Assembly (NCBI RefSeq): GCF_004327285.1
Contig: NZ_QJUI01000012.1
Span: 62,001 to 126,000 of the forward strand
Source: Phytopseudomonas daroniae
GTDB taxonomy: Bacteria > Pseudomonadota > Gammaproteobacteria > Pseudomonadales > Pseudomonadaceae
Reading direction: 5' to 3'
DNA: 64,000 bases
Program-made: the position numbers and the translations under genes
Shown here: piece after piece, positions 56,582 through 64,000 of the stretch
Layout of the letters: each line of letters starts with the position of its first letter
Position numbering within the stretch: position 1 is the stretch's first letter
Notes under the pieces: generated by a model
Databases searched by the model: none
The model's input: only the letters and a program-made list of their open reading frames with translations
What the model was told of the DNA's origin: nothing

Positions 56582-58264
56582 TCACAGGGTCGACAGAAAC
56601 CCACTTCCTGCCGCCTGCCACTGCACGATGTCGGCGCGAATGCGCTTTTTGTCCAGCTTACCCACACTGGTCTTGGGAACTTCGGTAACAAGAGCGATTT
56701 GAGTGGGAATGGCCCACTTGTTGATGTGCCCCTGCTCGACGAATGGTTTGAGGTGTTCCTTGAGTATTCTGGCGTCCAGCGCTTGCCCTTCCTGTGCGAC
56801 CACCAGGGCGAACGGACGCTCGCCCCACTGCGGATCTGCCACGCCAACCACTGCCACTTCGCGCACCGCAGGGTGACGACTGATCAGGTCTTCCAGTTCC
56901 AGCGAGGAAATCCACTCGCCGCCGGTCTTGATCACATCCTTGATGCGGTCACGAATATCGATGAAGCCCATGCCGTCCAGGGTCGCCACATCGCCGGTGT
57001 GCATCCAGCCGTGTGCCCATAGCTCCTCGCTCTTTTCCGGCTCGCGGTAATAGCCCTGGGTCAACCAGGGAGATCGCAGCACCAGCTCGCCCTGGGTTTC
57101 GCCATCTGCCGGCAGTCGATTGCCGTCGGCATCCATGATCGCCGCTTCCACCAATGGCACCGGGATACCCGCCTTGATGCGATAGGTAATGCGCTCGTCC
57201 TCACTGCCGGCGAGCAGTTCGTCGTTGAGGTAGGCGCAGGAAATCAGCGGGCAGGTTTCCGACATGCCGTAAGCCGCCGTCAACTGGATACCTCGGGCCT
57301 TGGCGGCGTCGTACACGGAGCGATTGAGGGCGCTGCCTCCGATGATGATCTTCAGCCCTTTGAAGTCGTGCCCCTGGGCGCCAGGGGCGTTGAGCAGCAT
57401 TTGCAGGATGGTCGGCACGCAGTGAGAGAACGTCACCTGCTCACCCTTGATCAGTTTGCAGAGCATCTCCGGCTCGTAACGGCCGGGGTAGACCTGTTTG
57501 ATGCCCAGCAAGGTAGCGACATAGGGCACGCCCCAGGCATGCACGTGGAACATCGGGGTGATCGGCATGTACACGTCATCGCTACCCATCAGGCGGATGC
57601 TGTCCAGGCCGCCGACGGTACAGGCCAAGGACAGGGTGTGCAGCACCAGTTGGCGATGGGTGAAGTACACGCCCTTGGGATTGCCAGTGGTTCCCGTGGT
57701 GTAGAAAGTGGTGGCGACGGAATTCTCGTCGAAGTCGGCGAAATCGTACTCCGGTCTGGCCGCTGCCAGCAGTTGTTCGTACTCGCCAACCAAGCCAGGA
57801 AGCTCTGCGCTGGCGCTATCGCCATCGCTCAACAGCAGCGTGCCGGTGACGGTAGTGAGCTGTCCGGCGATGCCCTGGTAGAGCGCCACGAAATCACTGT
57901 TGACCAGCACGAAGCGGTCTTCGGCATGGTTCATGGTGTAGAGAATCTGCTCGGGCGACAGGCGAATGTTGACGGTATGCAGCACGGCACCCAGCATCGG
58001 CACCGCGAACATGCACTCCAGATAGCGATGGCTGTCCCAATCCATCACCGCCACCGTATCTCCGGCCTTGACCCCTGCCTGGCTAAGCACATTGGCCAGG
58101 CGCGCCACCCGCTCGTTGAAGGTCGCGTAGCTGTAGCGCAGCGTATCTCGATAGACGATTTCGCGGGTTTTCTCATAGCGACTGCCGGACAACAGCAGGT
58201 GTTTGATGAGCAACGGGTACTGATGGGCATTGGCGGCGGGAGGAATGATGCGGGTCTGCAGCAT
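56582..58264 (-). CDS. Medium/long-chain fatty-acid-CoA ligase
   Basis: The 560-residue AMP-forming synthetase activates a carboxylic acid with ATP and CoA. The P-loop-like motif is FYTTGTTGNPKGVYFTH, the adenylate motif is TAAYGMSETCP, and the C-terminal catalytic Lys is in SVGKLDKKRIR. The best general match is to medium-chain fatty acyl-CoA synthetases. It is divergent from the thiolase and lies 226 bp upstream of the DUF1302 gene on the same strand, so it belongs to the same module. Confidence 0.93.
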   Translation of the reverse strand: MLQTRIIPPAANAHQYPLLIKHLLLSGSRYEKTREIVYRDTLRYSYATFNERVARLANVLSQAGVKAGDTVAVMDWDSHRYLECMFAVPMLGAVLHTVNIRLSPEQILYTMNHAEDRFVLVNSDFVALYQGIAGQLTTVTGTLLLSDGDSASAELPGLVGEYEQLLAAARPEYDFADFDENSVATTFYTTGTTGNPKGVYFTHRQLVLHTLSLACTVGGLDSIRLMGSDDVYMPITPMFHVHAWGVPYVATLLGIKQVYPGRYEPEMLCKLIKGEQVTFSHCVPTILQMLLNAPGAQGHDFKGLKIIIGGSALNRSVYDAAKARGIQLTAAYGMSETCPLISCAYLNDELLAGSEDERITYRIKAGIPVPLVEAAIMDADGNRLPADGETQGELVLRSPWLTQGYYREPEKSEELWAHGWMHTGDVATLDGMGFIDIRDRIKDVIKTGGEWISSLELEDLISRHPAVREVAVVGVADPQWGERPFALVVAQEGQALDARILKEHLKPFVEQGHINKWAIPTQIALVTEVPKTSVGKLDKKRIRADIVQWQAAGSGFLSTL

Positions 58265-58447
58265 GGGCTCACCTGTTCTGGGCTATTGTTGAAGGCGACG
58301 ATATGACGCGGAACCTGAATGTGTCTTGGCACCTTGGCCGACAGTAGCGCGAGCACGCGCTCGCTCAATCAGCCGAAAGGATGATTTTGCCGTCTTCCCG
58401 GTGCCACGATGGCCGTTTCGCCAACTCCAACAAGAACGAGGTAAAGC

Positions 58448-59623
58448 ATGTCAGACATAGTCATCGTCAGTGGCGCACGCACGCCCATGGGTGGTTTCCA
58501 GGGCAGCCTGTCGGCTGTCAGCGCCGTGGAACTGGGTGCCACTGCAATCCGTGCGGCGATAGCCAAAGTCGGCATCGAGCCGGCCGATGTGCAGGAAGTG
58601 ATCATGGGCTGCGTACTGCCCGCGGGCCTCAAACAGGGCCCGGCACGTCAGGCATCATTGGCCGCAGGCCTGCCCAGCGCCACGGGCTGCACCACCATCA
58701 ACAAACTCTGCGGATCGGGCATGAAAGCCGTGATGCTGGCTCACGATCTGATCAAGGCCGGCAGCAACGAGGTGATGATCGCCGGCGGAATGGAAAGCAT
58801 GTCCAACGCCCCGTACCTCCTGCAGAAGGCGCGCAGCGGCCTGCGTATGGGCCACGGCGAGGTCAAGGATCACATGTTCTTCGATGGCCTGGAGGATGCC
58901 CGCACGGGCCGCCTGATGGGCTCCTTCGCACAGGAGACGGCGGATCGCTATGGCATCACCCGCGAAGCGATGGATGCCTACGCCATCGAGTCGCTGCGGC
59001 GCGCGCAGCACGCCATGGCTTCAGGTTTGCTGGCCGACGAGATCGTTCCCGTCACACTGACGACCCGCCAGGGCGACGTGCAGGTAAGCGAGGACGAGCA
59101 GCCGCTGAGTGCCAGGATCGACCGTATTCCAGACCTGAAACCGGCCTTCAGCAAGGACGGCAGCATTACTGCGGCCAACGCCAGTTCCATCTCCGACGGC
59201 GCCAGCGCGCTGCTGTTGATGAGCGCCGAGCAAGCCAGAGCGCGCGGCCTGAAACCACTGGCCCGGATCGTTGCACACGCGACGCAGAGCCAGGATCCCA
59301 GTGAGTTCACCCTCGCCCCGATCGGTGCCATCGGCAACCTGCTGCGTAAGGTCGGCTGGCACAAGGACGAGGTCGACCTGTTCGAAATCAACGAGGCGTT
59401 CGCCATGGTCAGCATGCTGGCCATCCGCGAACACGGCCTCGATCATGCCAAGGTGAACATCTATGGCGGGGCCTGTGCACAAGGTCATCCAGTGGGTTCG
59501 ACCGGCTCGCGGATCATCATCACGCTGATCAACGCGCTGCGCCGGACCGGTGGCAAGCGCGGCATCGCCTCGCTGTGCATTGGCGGCGGCGAGGCGACGG
59601 CAATCGCTGTGGAAGCCCTGTAA
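58448..59623 (+). CDS. Thiolase (acetyl-CoA C-acyltransferase)
   Basis: The 391-residue enzyme either cleaves 3-ketoacyl-CoA or condenses two acetyl-CoA. The nucleophilic Cys is in INKLCGSGMKAVMLAHD (about residue 88), the His in NEAFAMVSML, and the second Cys and His are in GGACAQGHPVGSTGSR. It starts at an ATG after CGAGG. Being divergent from the acyl-CoA ligase with 183 bp between, it may share a control region. A biosynthetic role (AtoB/PhaA type) cannot be excluded. Confidence 0.94.
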   Translation: MSDIVIVSGARTPMGGFQGSLSAVSAVELGATAIRAAIAKVGIEPADVQEVIMGCVLPAGLKQGPARQASLAAGLPSATGCTTINKLCGSGMKAVMLAHDLIKAGSNEVMIAGGMESMSNAPYLLQKARSGLRMGHGEVKDHMFFDGLEDARTGRLMGSFAQETADRYGITREAMDAYAIESLRRAQHAMASGLLADEIVPVTLTTRQGDVQVSEDEQPLSARIDRIPDLKPAFSKDGSITAANASSISDGASALLLMSAEQARARGLKPLARIVAHATQSQDPSEFTLAPIGAIGNLLRKVGWHKDEVDLFEINEAFAMVSMLAIREHGLDHAKVNIYGGACAQGHPVGSTGSRIIITLINALRRTGGKRGIASLCIGGGEATAIAVEAL

Positions 59624-59655
59624 CCCTCAGCGAAGGAGGAGCGCCAAGGCGTTCC

Positions 59656-60285
59656 TCACTTCAGTTCGGTGAAGGCCAGTTTGATACCCAAGCCAACCAG
59701 TACCGCGCCCATCAGGCGATCGAACCAATGGCCCATGCGCGCAAAGCCATTGCGCACTCGCTGTTGGCTGAACAGCATCGCCACCAGGCAGAACCACAGA
59801 GCGGTGGCCACAGCCAGGTAGATACCGTAACCGCCCTGCACGACCAGCGGGGTGTGCGGGTTGATCACCACGGTGAATAGCGACAGGAAGAACAGCGTCG
59901 CCTTGGGGTTCAGGCCATTGGTGACGAAACCGGTGACGAACGCCCCGCGAGACGTACGTGCTGCCACTGGGGCCTGGCTTTGCAACGCATCAGGTGCCGC
60001 CGGCTTGGCGCGCAGCGCCTTGAAGCCTATGTACAAAAGGTAGGCCGCGGCCAGCCACTTCAAGGCATTGAACAGCACGATGGACTGGGAAACGATCAGG
60101 CCGATACCCAGCAGCGAATACGTCACGTGAACGAAGATCCCCATACCCACGCCGAGTGCGCAGAACACACCTGTGCGGCGACCGTGCGCCACGCTTTCCC
60201 GCACCACGATGGCGAAATCCGGCCCAGGGCTGGCCACCGCCAGCAGATGAATCAGGGCGACGGTGAAAAATTCCATCCAGTACAT
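59656..60285 (-). CDS. LysE/RhtB-family amino acid exporter
   Basis: The 209-residue inner-membrane protein has about six helices. Family marks are LLAVASPGPDFAIVVRESVA near the start and AAYLLYIGFKALRA after the third helix. It should export an amino acid or homoserine-like compound; RhtB relatives move homoserine, homoserine lactone or threonine. The ATG at 60285 follows GGAG. Substrate unknown. Confidence 0.9.
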   Translation of the reverse strand: MYWMEFFTVALIHLLAVASPGPDFAIVVRESVAHGRRTGVFCALGVGMGIFVHVTYSLLGIGLIVSQSIVLFNALKWLAAAYLLYIGFKALRAKPAAPDALQSQAPVAARTSRGAFVTGFVTNGLNPKATLFFLSLFTVVINPHTPLVVQGGYGIYLAVATALWFCLVAMLFSQQRVRNGFARMGHWFDRLMGAVLVGLGIKLAFTELK

Positions 60286-60447
60286 AGCGGCTCCGCATCG
60301 GACAATTGGGTTGGATAAGCGCTTTACGATTTCGCGAACCCGTGGCATCTGGGGCCTCGCCCCTGACGGACACGCAACCGGCAAATGGCACGGGTTCTGA
60401 TAGGCTGCACTTTACTTTCCAACAAGACAGCCAGAAAGGTACAGCTG

Positions 60448-61413
60448 ATGAGCAAAACCGGCCGCGCAGTATTTCTCGACTACCGTTCCCTCGACCTCGG
60501 CGACCTGGACATGACCCCGTTGCGTGATCAGTTCGCGGAGTTGGTGCTGCACGCCCAGAGCACGCCCCAACAGATCATCGAACGCTTGCAGGGTGCCAGC
60601 GTGGTCATCAGCAACAAGGCAGTGATTGATGCATCGGTCTTCGCCGCCTGTCCTGATCTCCAGCTGGTACTGGTGGCAGCCACCGGCACCAACAACGTCG
60701 ACCTCGATGCCGCTCGGGCCCATGGCGTCGCCGTTTGCAACTGTCAGGGCTACGGTACGCCATCCGTGGCGCAGCACACCCTGACGCTACTGCTCGCCCT
60801 GGCCACCAGCTTGCCGGATTACCAGCGTGATATCCGCGCCGGCCACTGGCAGCAATCGCCGATGTTCTGCCTGCTCGACCATCCTATAGTCGAGCTCGAA
60901 GGCAAGACCCTGGGCATGCTTGGCCACGGCGAGCTCGGTGGCGCCGTAGCACGTCTCGCCGAGGCTTTCGGTATGCGCGTGCTTTATGGGCAATTACCAG
61001 GTCGCCCGACACGGGCCGATCGCCTGCCTCTGGATGAGCTGCTGCCGCAGGTCGATGCACTGACTCTGCACTGCCCGCTGACCGAGCAGACCCGCAATCT
61101 GATTACCGCCCGTGAGCTGGATCTGCTCAAACCCGGCGCCTTCGTGATCAATACCGCACGCGGTGGCCTGATCGACGAACAAGCGCTGGCCGACGCCCTG
61201 CGCGCCGGCAAACTCGGTGGAGCAGCTACCGACGTGCTGACTCAGGAACCTCCCAGGGATGGCAACCCACTGCTGGCCGGCGACATCCCTCGCCTGATCG
61301 TCACGCCCCACAGCGCCTGGGGCAGCCGCGAGGCGCGCCAGCGGATTGTCGGGCAACTGGCCGAGAACGCGGCAGGTTTTCTGTCTGGCCAAGCAAAACG
61401 GCAAGTGAACTGA
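60448..61413 (+). CDS. D-2-hydroxyacid dehydrogenase (hydroxypyruvate/glycerate type)
   Basis: The 321-residue enzyme has the split fold of D-isomer 2-hydroxyacid dehydrogenases. The NAD-binding glycines are in GMLGHGELGGAVARLA, the catalytic Arg in INTARGGLIDE, the Glu in VLTQEPP and the His in VTPHSAWGS. The overall pattern is closest to NADH-dependent hydroxypyruvate reductase/glycerate dehydrogenase. The ATG at 60448 follows AAAGG. A link to the CdaR/GntP pair at the far left is possible only in function. Confidence 0.92.
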   Translation: MSKTGRAVFLDYRSLDLGDLDMTPLRDQFAELVLHAQSTPQQIIERLQGASVVISNKAVIDASVFAACPDLQLVLVAATGTNNVDLDAARAHGVAVCNCQGYGTPSVAQHTLTLLLALATSLPDYQRDIRAGHWQQSPMFCLLDHPIVELEGKTLGMLGHGELGGAVARLAEAFGMRVLYGQLPGRPTRADRLPLDELLPQVDALTLHCPLTEQTRNLITARELDLLKPGAFVINTARGGLIDEQALADALRAGKLGGAATDVLTQEPPRDGNPLLAGDIPRLIVTPHSAWGSREARQRIVGQLAENAAGFLSGQAKRQVN

Positions 61414-61497
61414 AGTCTGCCCGCTTCGCTTGTAGCGTTAGGCTTGCAGCTTGAAGCTGGCCCCCCTACCCTTCGCGCTTTTGCCGGGGGAGATCTC

Positions 61498-62496
61498 ATG
61501 GATCCGCGAAGTGAAGTGCTGCTGCGTCAGGCCGAGTTGTTCCACGGCCCGATACTGCTCGCGGGACTGCCGGCCGATGATCTGCTCGGGCAACTGCCGG
61601 AGGCACTTGGCTGGGGCTGGCATGCTGGCGACCATGACCGACTCGAGGCGCGCTTCGCCGAACGCAGTACCTTTGGGGTTACCCCGCCGCAAACTGCCTT
61701 CGATTCCGCCGTGCTCTTCCTGCCCAAATCCCGTGAGTTGACGGGTTACCTGCTGGACGCCCTCGCCGCTCGTCTGCCTGGCGGTGTGCTCTACCTGGTC
61801 GGCGAAAAACGCGCCGGCGTCGAGCGTGCAGCCAAGCAGATGGCTGCTTACGGCACACCGCGCAAACTCGACAGCGCGCGCCACTGCCAGCTGTGGCAAG
61901 TGCGCGTGGAACAGGCGCCCGCCACACCTGATCTCTCCACCCTGGCACAGCACTACCAGTTGCAACTCGATGACGGCCCGCTCGAGGTGATCACCCTTCC
62001 CGGCGTGTTCAGCCACGGGCGACTGGATGTCGGCAGCGCCCTGCTACTCGAACACCTGAACGAGCTGCCGGGCGGTCACTTATTGGATTTCGGCTGTGGC
62101 GCCGGCGTGCTCGGCGCGGTGCTCAAGCGCCGTTATCCAGACAGCCACGTCACCCTGCTGGACGTCGATGCGTTTGCCGTCGCCAGCAGCCGCCTGACCC
62201 TGGCAGCGAACGGTCTGGAGGCCGATGTCATCAGCGGTGATGGCATCGCTGCGGCGCCCTCCGAGCTAAGCGCCATCCTCAGCAACCCACCCTTCCACCA
62301 GGGTGTGCACACCCATTATCAGGCCAGCGAAGACCTGCTACGCCAGGCGGCCAAGCATCTGCGGAGCGGCGGTCAGATCCGCCTGGTGGCCAACCGTTTC
62401 CTCAAGTATCCACCGCTGATCGAGCAACACATCGGCACCTGTCGCACCCTGGCCGACGCCGATGGTTTTCGCATCTACCAGGCCGTCAGCCGCTGA
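61498..62496 (+). CDS. rsmC: 16S rRNA m2G1207 methyltransferase
   Basis: The 332-residue enzyme methylates G1207 of 16S rRNA. It has a degenerate N-terminal methyltransferase domain and a C-terminal active one, with [20 protein letters not shown] binding SAM and the catalytic [12 protein letters not shown]. The ATG at 61498 sits behind GGGGGAG. It is separated by 85 bp from the dehydrogenase and is probably independent. Confidence 0.95.
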   Translation: MDPRSEVLLRQAELFHGPILLAGLPADDLLGQLPEALGWGWHAGDHDRLEARFAERSTFGVTPPQTAFDSAVLFLPKSRELTGYLLDALAARLPGGVLYLVGEKRAGVERAAKQMAAYGTPRKLDSARHCQLWQVRVEQAPATPDLSTLAQHYQLQLDDGPLEVITLPGVFSHGRLDVGSALLLEHLNELPGGHLLDFGCGAGVLGAVLKRRYPDSHVTLLDVDAFAVASSRLTLAANGLEADVISGDGIAAAPSELSAILSNPPFHQGVHTHYQASEDLLRQAAKHLRSGGQIRLVANRFLKYPPLIEQHIGTCRTLADADGFRIYQAVSR

Positions 62497-62565
62497 ATCT
62501 TCGGGGCTGCGGCACAGCGGCGCAGCCCTTGCCCAAAGCGCCCCACTTGGGCAGAATGCGCGCGT
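62497..62565 (+). other. Spacer between rsmC and the riboswitch
   Basis: A stem GGGCTGCG/CGCAGCCC at 62504-62528 follows the rsmC stop and may end its transcript, though no T run follows. The promoter of the exporter gene must lie within or just before this stretch, but no clear boxes can be assigned. Confidence 0.45.
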
Positions 62566-62726
62566 CCTAGGGGAGTAGTCTCCCGCGAGCGCCAGCTCGC
62601 CCGGCATGCATCAACATACTTGGTCAGCTGACCATGGTGCATGCGACCCAAGATCCGCCAAGACGGATCTGCGCAACTCGGCCACAGCAAGCACGAGTGC
62701 CGCGCAGGGTTTGACAAGACCTATGA
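62566..62726 (+). promoter_or_regulatory. yybP-ykoY manganese riboswitch aptamer
   Basis: The 5' conserved strand TAGGGGAGTAG lies at 62568-62578, the internal ATCAACATACTTGG at about 62610-62623, and the 3' strand GACAAGACCTA at 62713-62723. TAGG (62568-62571) pairs with CCTA (62720-62723) to close P1. These elements match the yybP-ykoY family, which senses Mn2+ and sits before manganese exporters. The gene directly downstream is a TMEM165/GDT1 exporter, as expected. Confidence 0.85.
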
Positions 62727-62794
62727 CACGAACACCTTACCCGGGGCGGGAAGGCTGTACGTGTCATAGCCGTGTCTACCCGCCCCTTTAGGAA
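62721..62794 (+). promoter_or_regulatory. Riboswitch expression platform with alternative pairings
   Basis: CTATGACACG (62721-62730) pairs over ten bases with CGTGTCATAG (62760-62769), which takes up the 3' strand of aptamer P1. Inside that hairpin CCTT-A-CCC pairs with GGG-AAGG. In competition, GGGGCGGG (62743-62750) can pair with CCCGCCCC (62779-62786), next to the ribosome site TAGGA. With no T run after the long hairpin, control of translation is more likely than termination. Confidence 0.6.
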
Positions 62795-62799
62795 ATCTG

Positions 62800-63390
62800 A
62801 TGTTGGAATCTCTTTTCGTTCCCACCCTGATCGTTGCCCTGGCGGAAATCGGCGACAAGACGCAGCTGCTCGCGTTGCTGTTGGCGGCGCGTTTTCGCAG
62901 GCCGTGGCCGATCATCTGGGGCATGGTGGTCGCCACCCTGGCCAATCATCTGGTCGCCGGCGCGGTCGGTAACTGGGTCGCGGGCCTGCTCTCGCCGGCA
63001 TTGCTCAGCTGGATACTCGCCGCCTCGTTCATCGCCGTGGCGTTGTGGACGCTGATTCCAGACAAACTCGACGATGACGAAAGTTCCAAGCTGAAACGCT
63101 ACGGGCCGTTCCTGACCACCCTGATCGCCTTTTTCCTCGCCGAGATGGGCGACAAGACCCAAGTGGCGACAGTGATGCTCGCCGCCCAGTACCCGCACTT
63201 CATCATGGTGGTGATCGGCACCACCCTGGGCATGCTGATCGCCAACGTGCCGGTGGTACTGGCCGGTAACTTCGCAGCGGATCGCCTGCCTCTCACCCTG
63301 ATCCGCCGATTGGCCGCCACCGCCTTCGCGGCCCTGGCGCTCTATGCGGCCTACCAGGCGCTGCTGTTGAGTGGACTGATCGGTAGATGA
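62800..63390 (+). CDS. TMEM165/GDT1-family Mn2+ exporter
   Basis: The 196-residue inner-membrane protein has about six helices and the two family motifs E-x-G-D-K-T: ALAEIGDKTQLLALLLA in the first helix and FFLAEMGDKTQVATVML in the fourth. Bacterial members (MneA and relatives) export manganese. The manganese riboswitch directly upstream strongly supports this. The ATG at 62800 follows TAGGA. Confidence 0.93.
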   Translation: MLESLFVPTLIVALAEIGDKTQLLALLLAARFRRPWPIIWGMVVATLANHLVAGAVGNWVAGLLSPALLSWILAASFIAVALWTLIPDKLDDDESSKLKRYGPFLTTLIAFFLAEMGDKTQVATVMLAAQYPHFIMVVIGTTLGMLIANVPVVLAGNFAADRLPLTLIRRLAATAFAALALYAAYQALLLSGLIGR

Positions 63391-63406
63391 TCGCTCCGTA
63401 CAGGCT

Positions 63407-64000
63407 CTAGCTCGGGCGGCGACGTAAATAGCCGTTCTCGGCGAACCACTGAATGCTGCGCTGCAGGGTGTCGTCCACCGACTGACGGGCAACGAAGCCC
63501 AGCTCCTCCCAGGCCTTGCGCCCACTGAGGAACTGGCTCCCGGACATCAGTGCGATGGCCGTCTCATCCAGCCACGGCCAGGCACCGGTCAAACGGTGAC
63601 GCAGCCTTCCCCAGGCCACCAGGCCGTTAGCCTTGTTCAGTGACAACTCTGCCGGCGCAGCTACGCCAAGCCGCTCAGCGATACGGCTGACCAGATCCGC
63701 CATCTGGATGTTCTCGCCACAGATCAGGTAACGCTCGCCCACGCGGCCATGCTCGAGGGCCAGCAGCAAACCACGTCCAGCCTCACCGGCATCGATCAGA
63801 TTGCGTTCTCCCGGCACGTAACCGCGCATTTCACCACTGTCGATGGCAGTGATAAGCCGACCACTGCTTGGCCCGGCATCCAGCTCGCCAAGGCACAGGC
63901 CGGGAATCGCGATCACCACCGGCAGGCCGGCGCGCGCCTGCTCACGGGCCTGCTGATCCAGCGCCCATTTCGACAGCAGGTAAGCATTGCGCGAGCGCGG
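63407..64000 (-). CDS. NAD-dependent epimerase/dehydratase-family reductase (N-terminus cut by window edge)
   Basis: The minus strand stays open from the right edge to a stop at 63407, 197 codons. The first visible residues contain YLLSK, which fits the YxxxK catalytic pair of extended short-chain dehydrogenases. After it come IAIPGLCLGELDAGPSSGRL and RNLIDAGEAGRGLLLALEHG, typical of dihydroflavonol reductase-like and HpnA-like proteins. The Rossmann GxxGxxG part is beyond the edge. Substrate unknown. It is convergent with the exporter gene. Confidence 0.85.
   Translation of the reverse strand, partial: PRSRNAYLLSKWALDQQAREQARAGLPVVIAIPGLCLGELDAGPSSGRLITAIDSGEMRGYVPGERNLIDAGEAGRGLLLALEHGRVGERYLICGENIQMADLVSRIAERLGVAAPAELSLNKANGLVAWGRLRHRLTGAWPWLDETAIALMSGSQFLSGRKAWEELGFVARQSVDDTLQRSIQWFAENGYLRRRPS

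Overview
The window reads as a GC-rich chromosomal segment of a Pseudomonas species, probably from the mendocina/oleovorans/alcaligenes side of the genus. This rests on protein similarity recognised by eye and on gene neighbourhoods: dcd-apbC-metG followed by an rnfB-like gene and nth, trxB next to cysZ, ackA-pta, and an AHL acylase very like P. aeruginosa QuiP. No rRNA, tRNA, CRISPR array, prophage or intact transposase was seen. About 57 protein genes are supported, two of them cut by the window edges.

Layout. 1-10.1 kb (mostly minus strand): a GntP permease cut at the left edge, its CdaR-type regulator, pdxH, an OmpA lipoprotein, a class C beta-lactamase-fold hydrolase, a GH50-like glycoside hydrolase and the helicase dinG. 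10.3-18.4 kb: small envelope and housekeeping genes (CopD, a collagen-like secreted protein, DUF1145, an OmpA protein, two SEC-C zinc-motif proteins, a WHy/LEA lipoprotein, DUF2489), ending with quiP. 18.4-28.4 kb: the nitrate assimilation locus nasC-nasA-cobA-nasR followed by the ABC transporter nasF-nasE-nasD. 28.4-37.7 kb: dcd, a cold-shock protein, apbC, a glycine-zipper OmpA lipoprotein, metG, a small transposon-like remnant, a DUF4349 lipoprotein, an orphan rsxB and nth. 37.8-50 kb: trxB, cysZ, a glycosyltransferase, glutathione peroxidase, slyD, ackA-pta, an acyltransferase, a REC-PAS-GGDEF protein, another OmpA lipoprotein and an MBL-fold hydrolase. 50.1-59.6 kb: a catabolic-looking module of a MalT-like LuxR activator, DUF1329, DUF1302, acyl-CoA ligase and a divergent thiolase. 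59.7-64 kb: a LysE exporter, a 2-hydroxyacid dehydrogenase, rsmC, a yybP-ykoY manganese riboswitch ahead of a TMEM165/GDT1 exporter, and a reductase cut at the right edge.

The best-resolved regulatory system is the nas locus. Both nas operons carry the same stack: a -24/-12 (sigma-54) promoter, a leader hairpin with a six-base loop of the form A-N-N-G-N-N that overlaps the left arm of an intrinsic terminator, then the terminator, then the first gene. The gene between the operons encodes NasR, a NIT nitrate sensor joined to an ANTAR RNA-binding domain. Nitrogen limitation (via NtrC and sigma-54) and nitrate (via NasR antitermination) would therefore both be needed for expression. No nitrite reductase gene lies in the locus.

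Other points of note are the manganese riboswitch with two mutually exclusive downstream pairings, the orphan RsxB with four tandem helical repeats in its tail, a 178-bp element with perfect 18-bp inverted ends and a 4-bp duplication, a candidate small RNA ahead of an orphan terminator near dcd, and four OmpA-domain envelope proteins scattered through the window.
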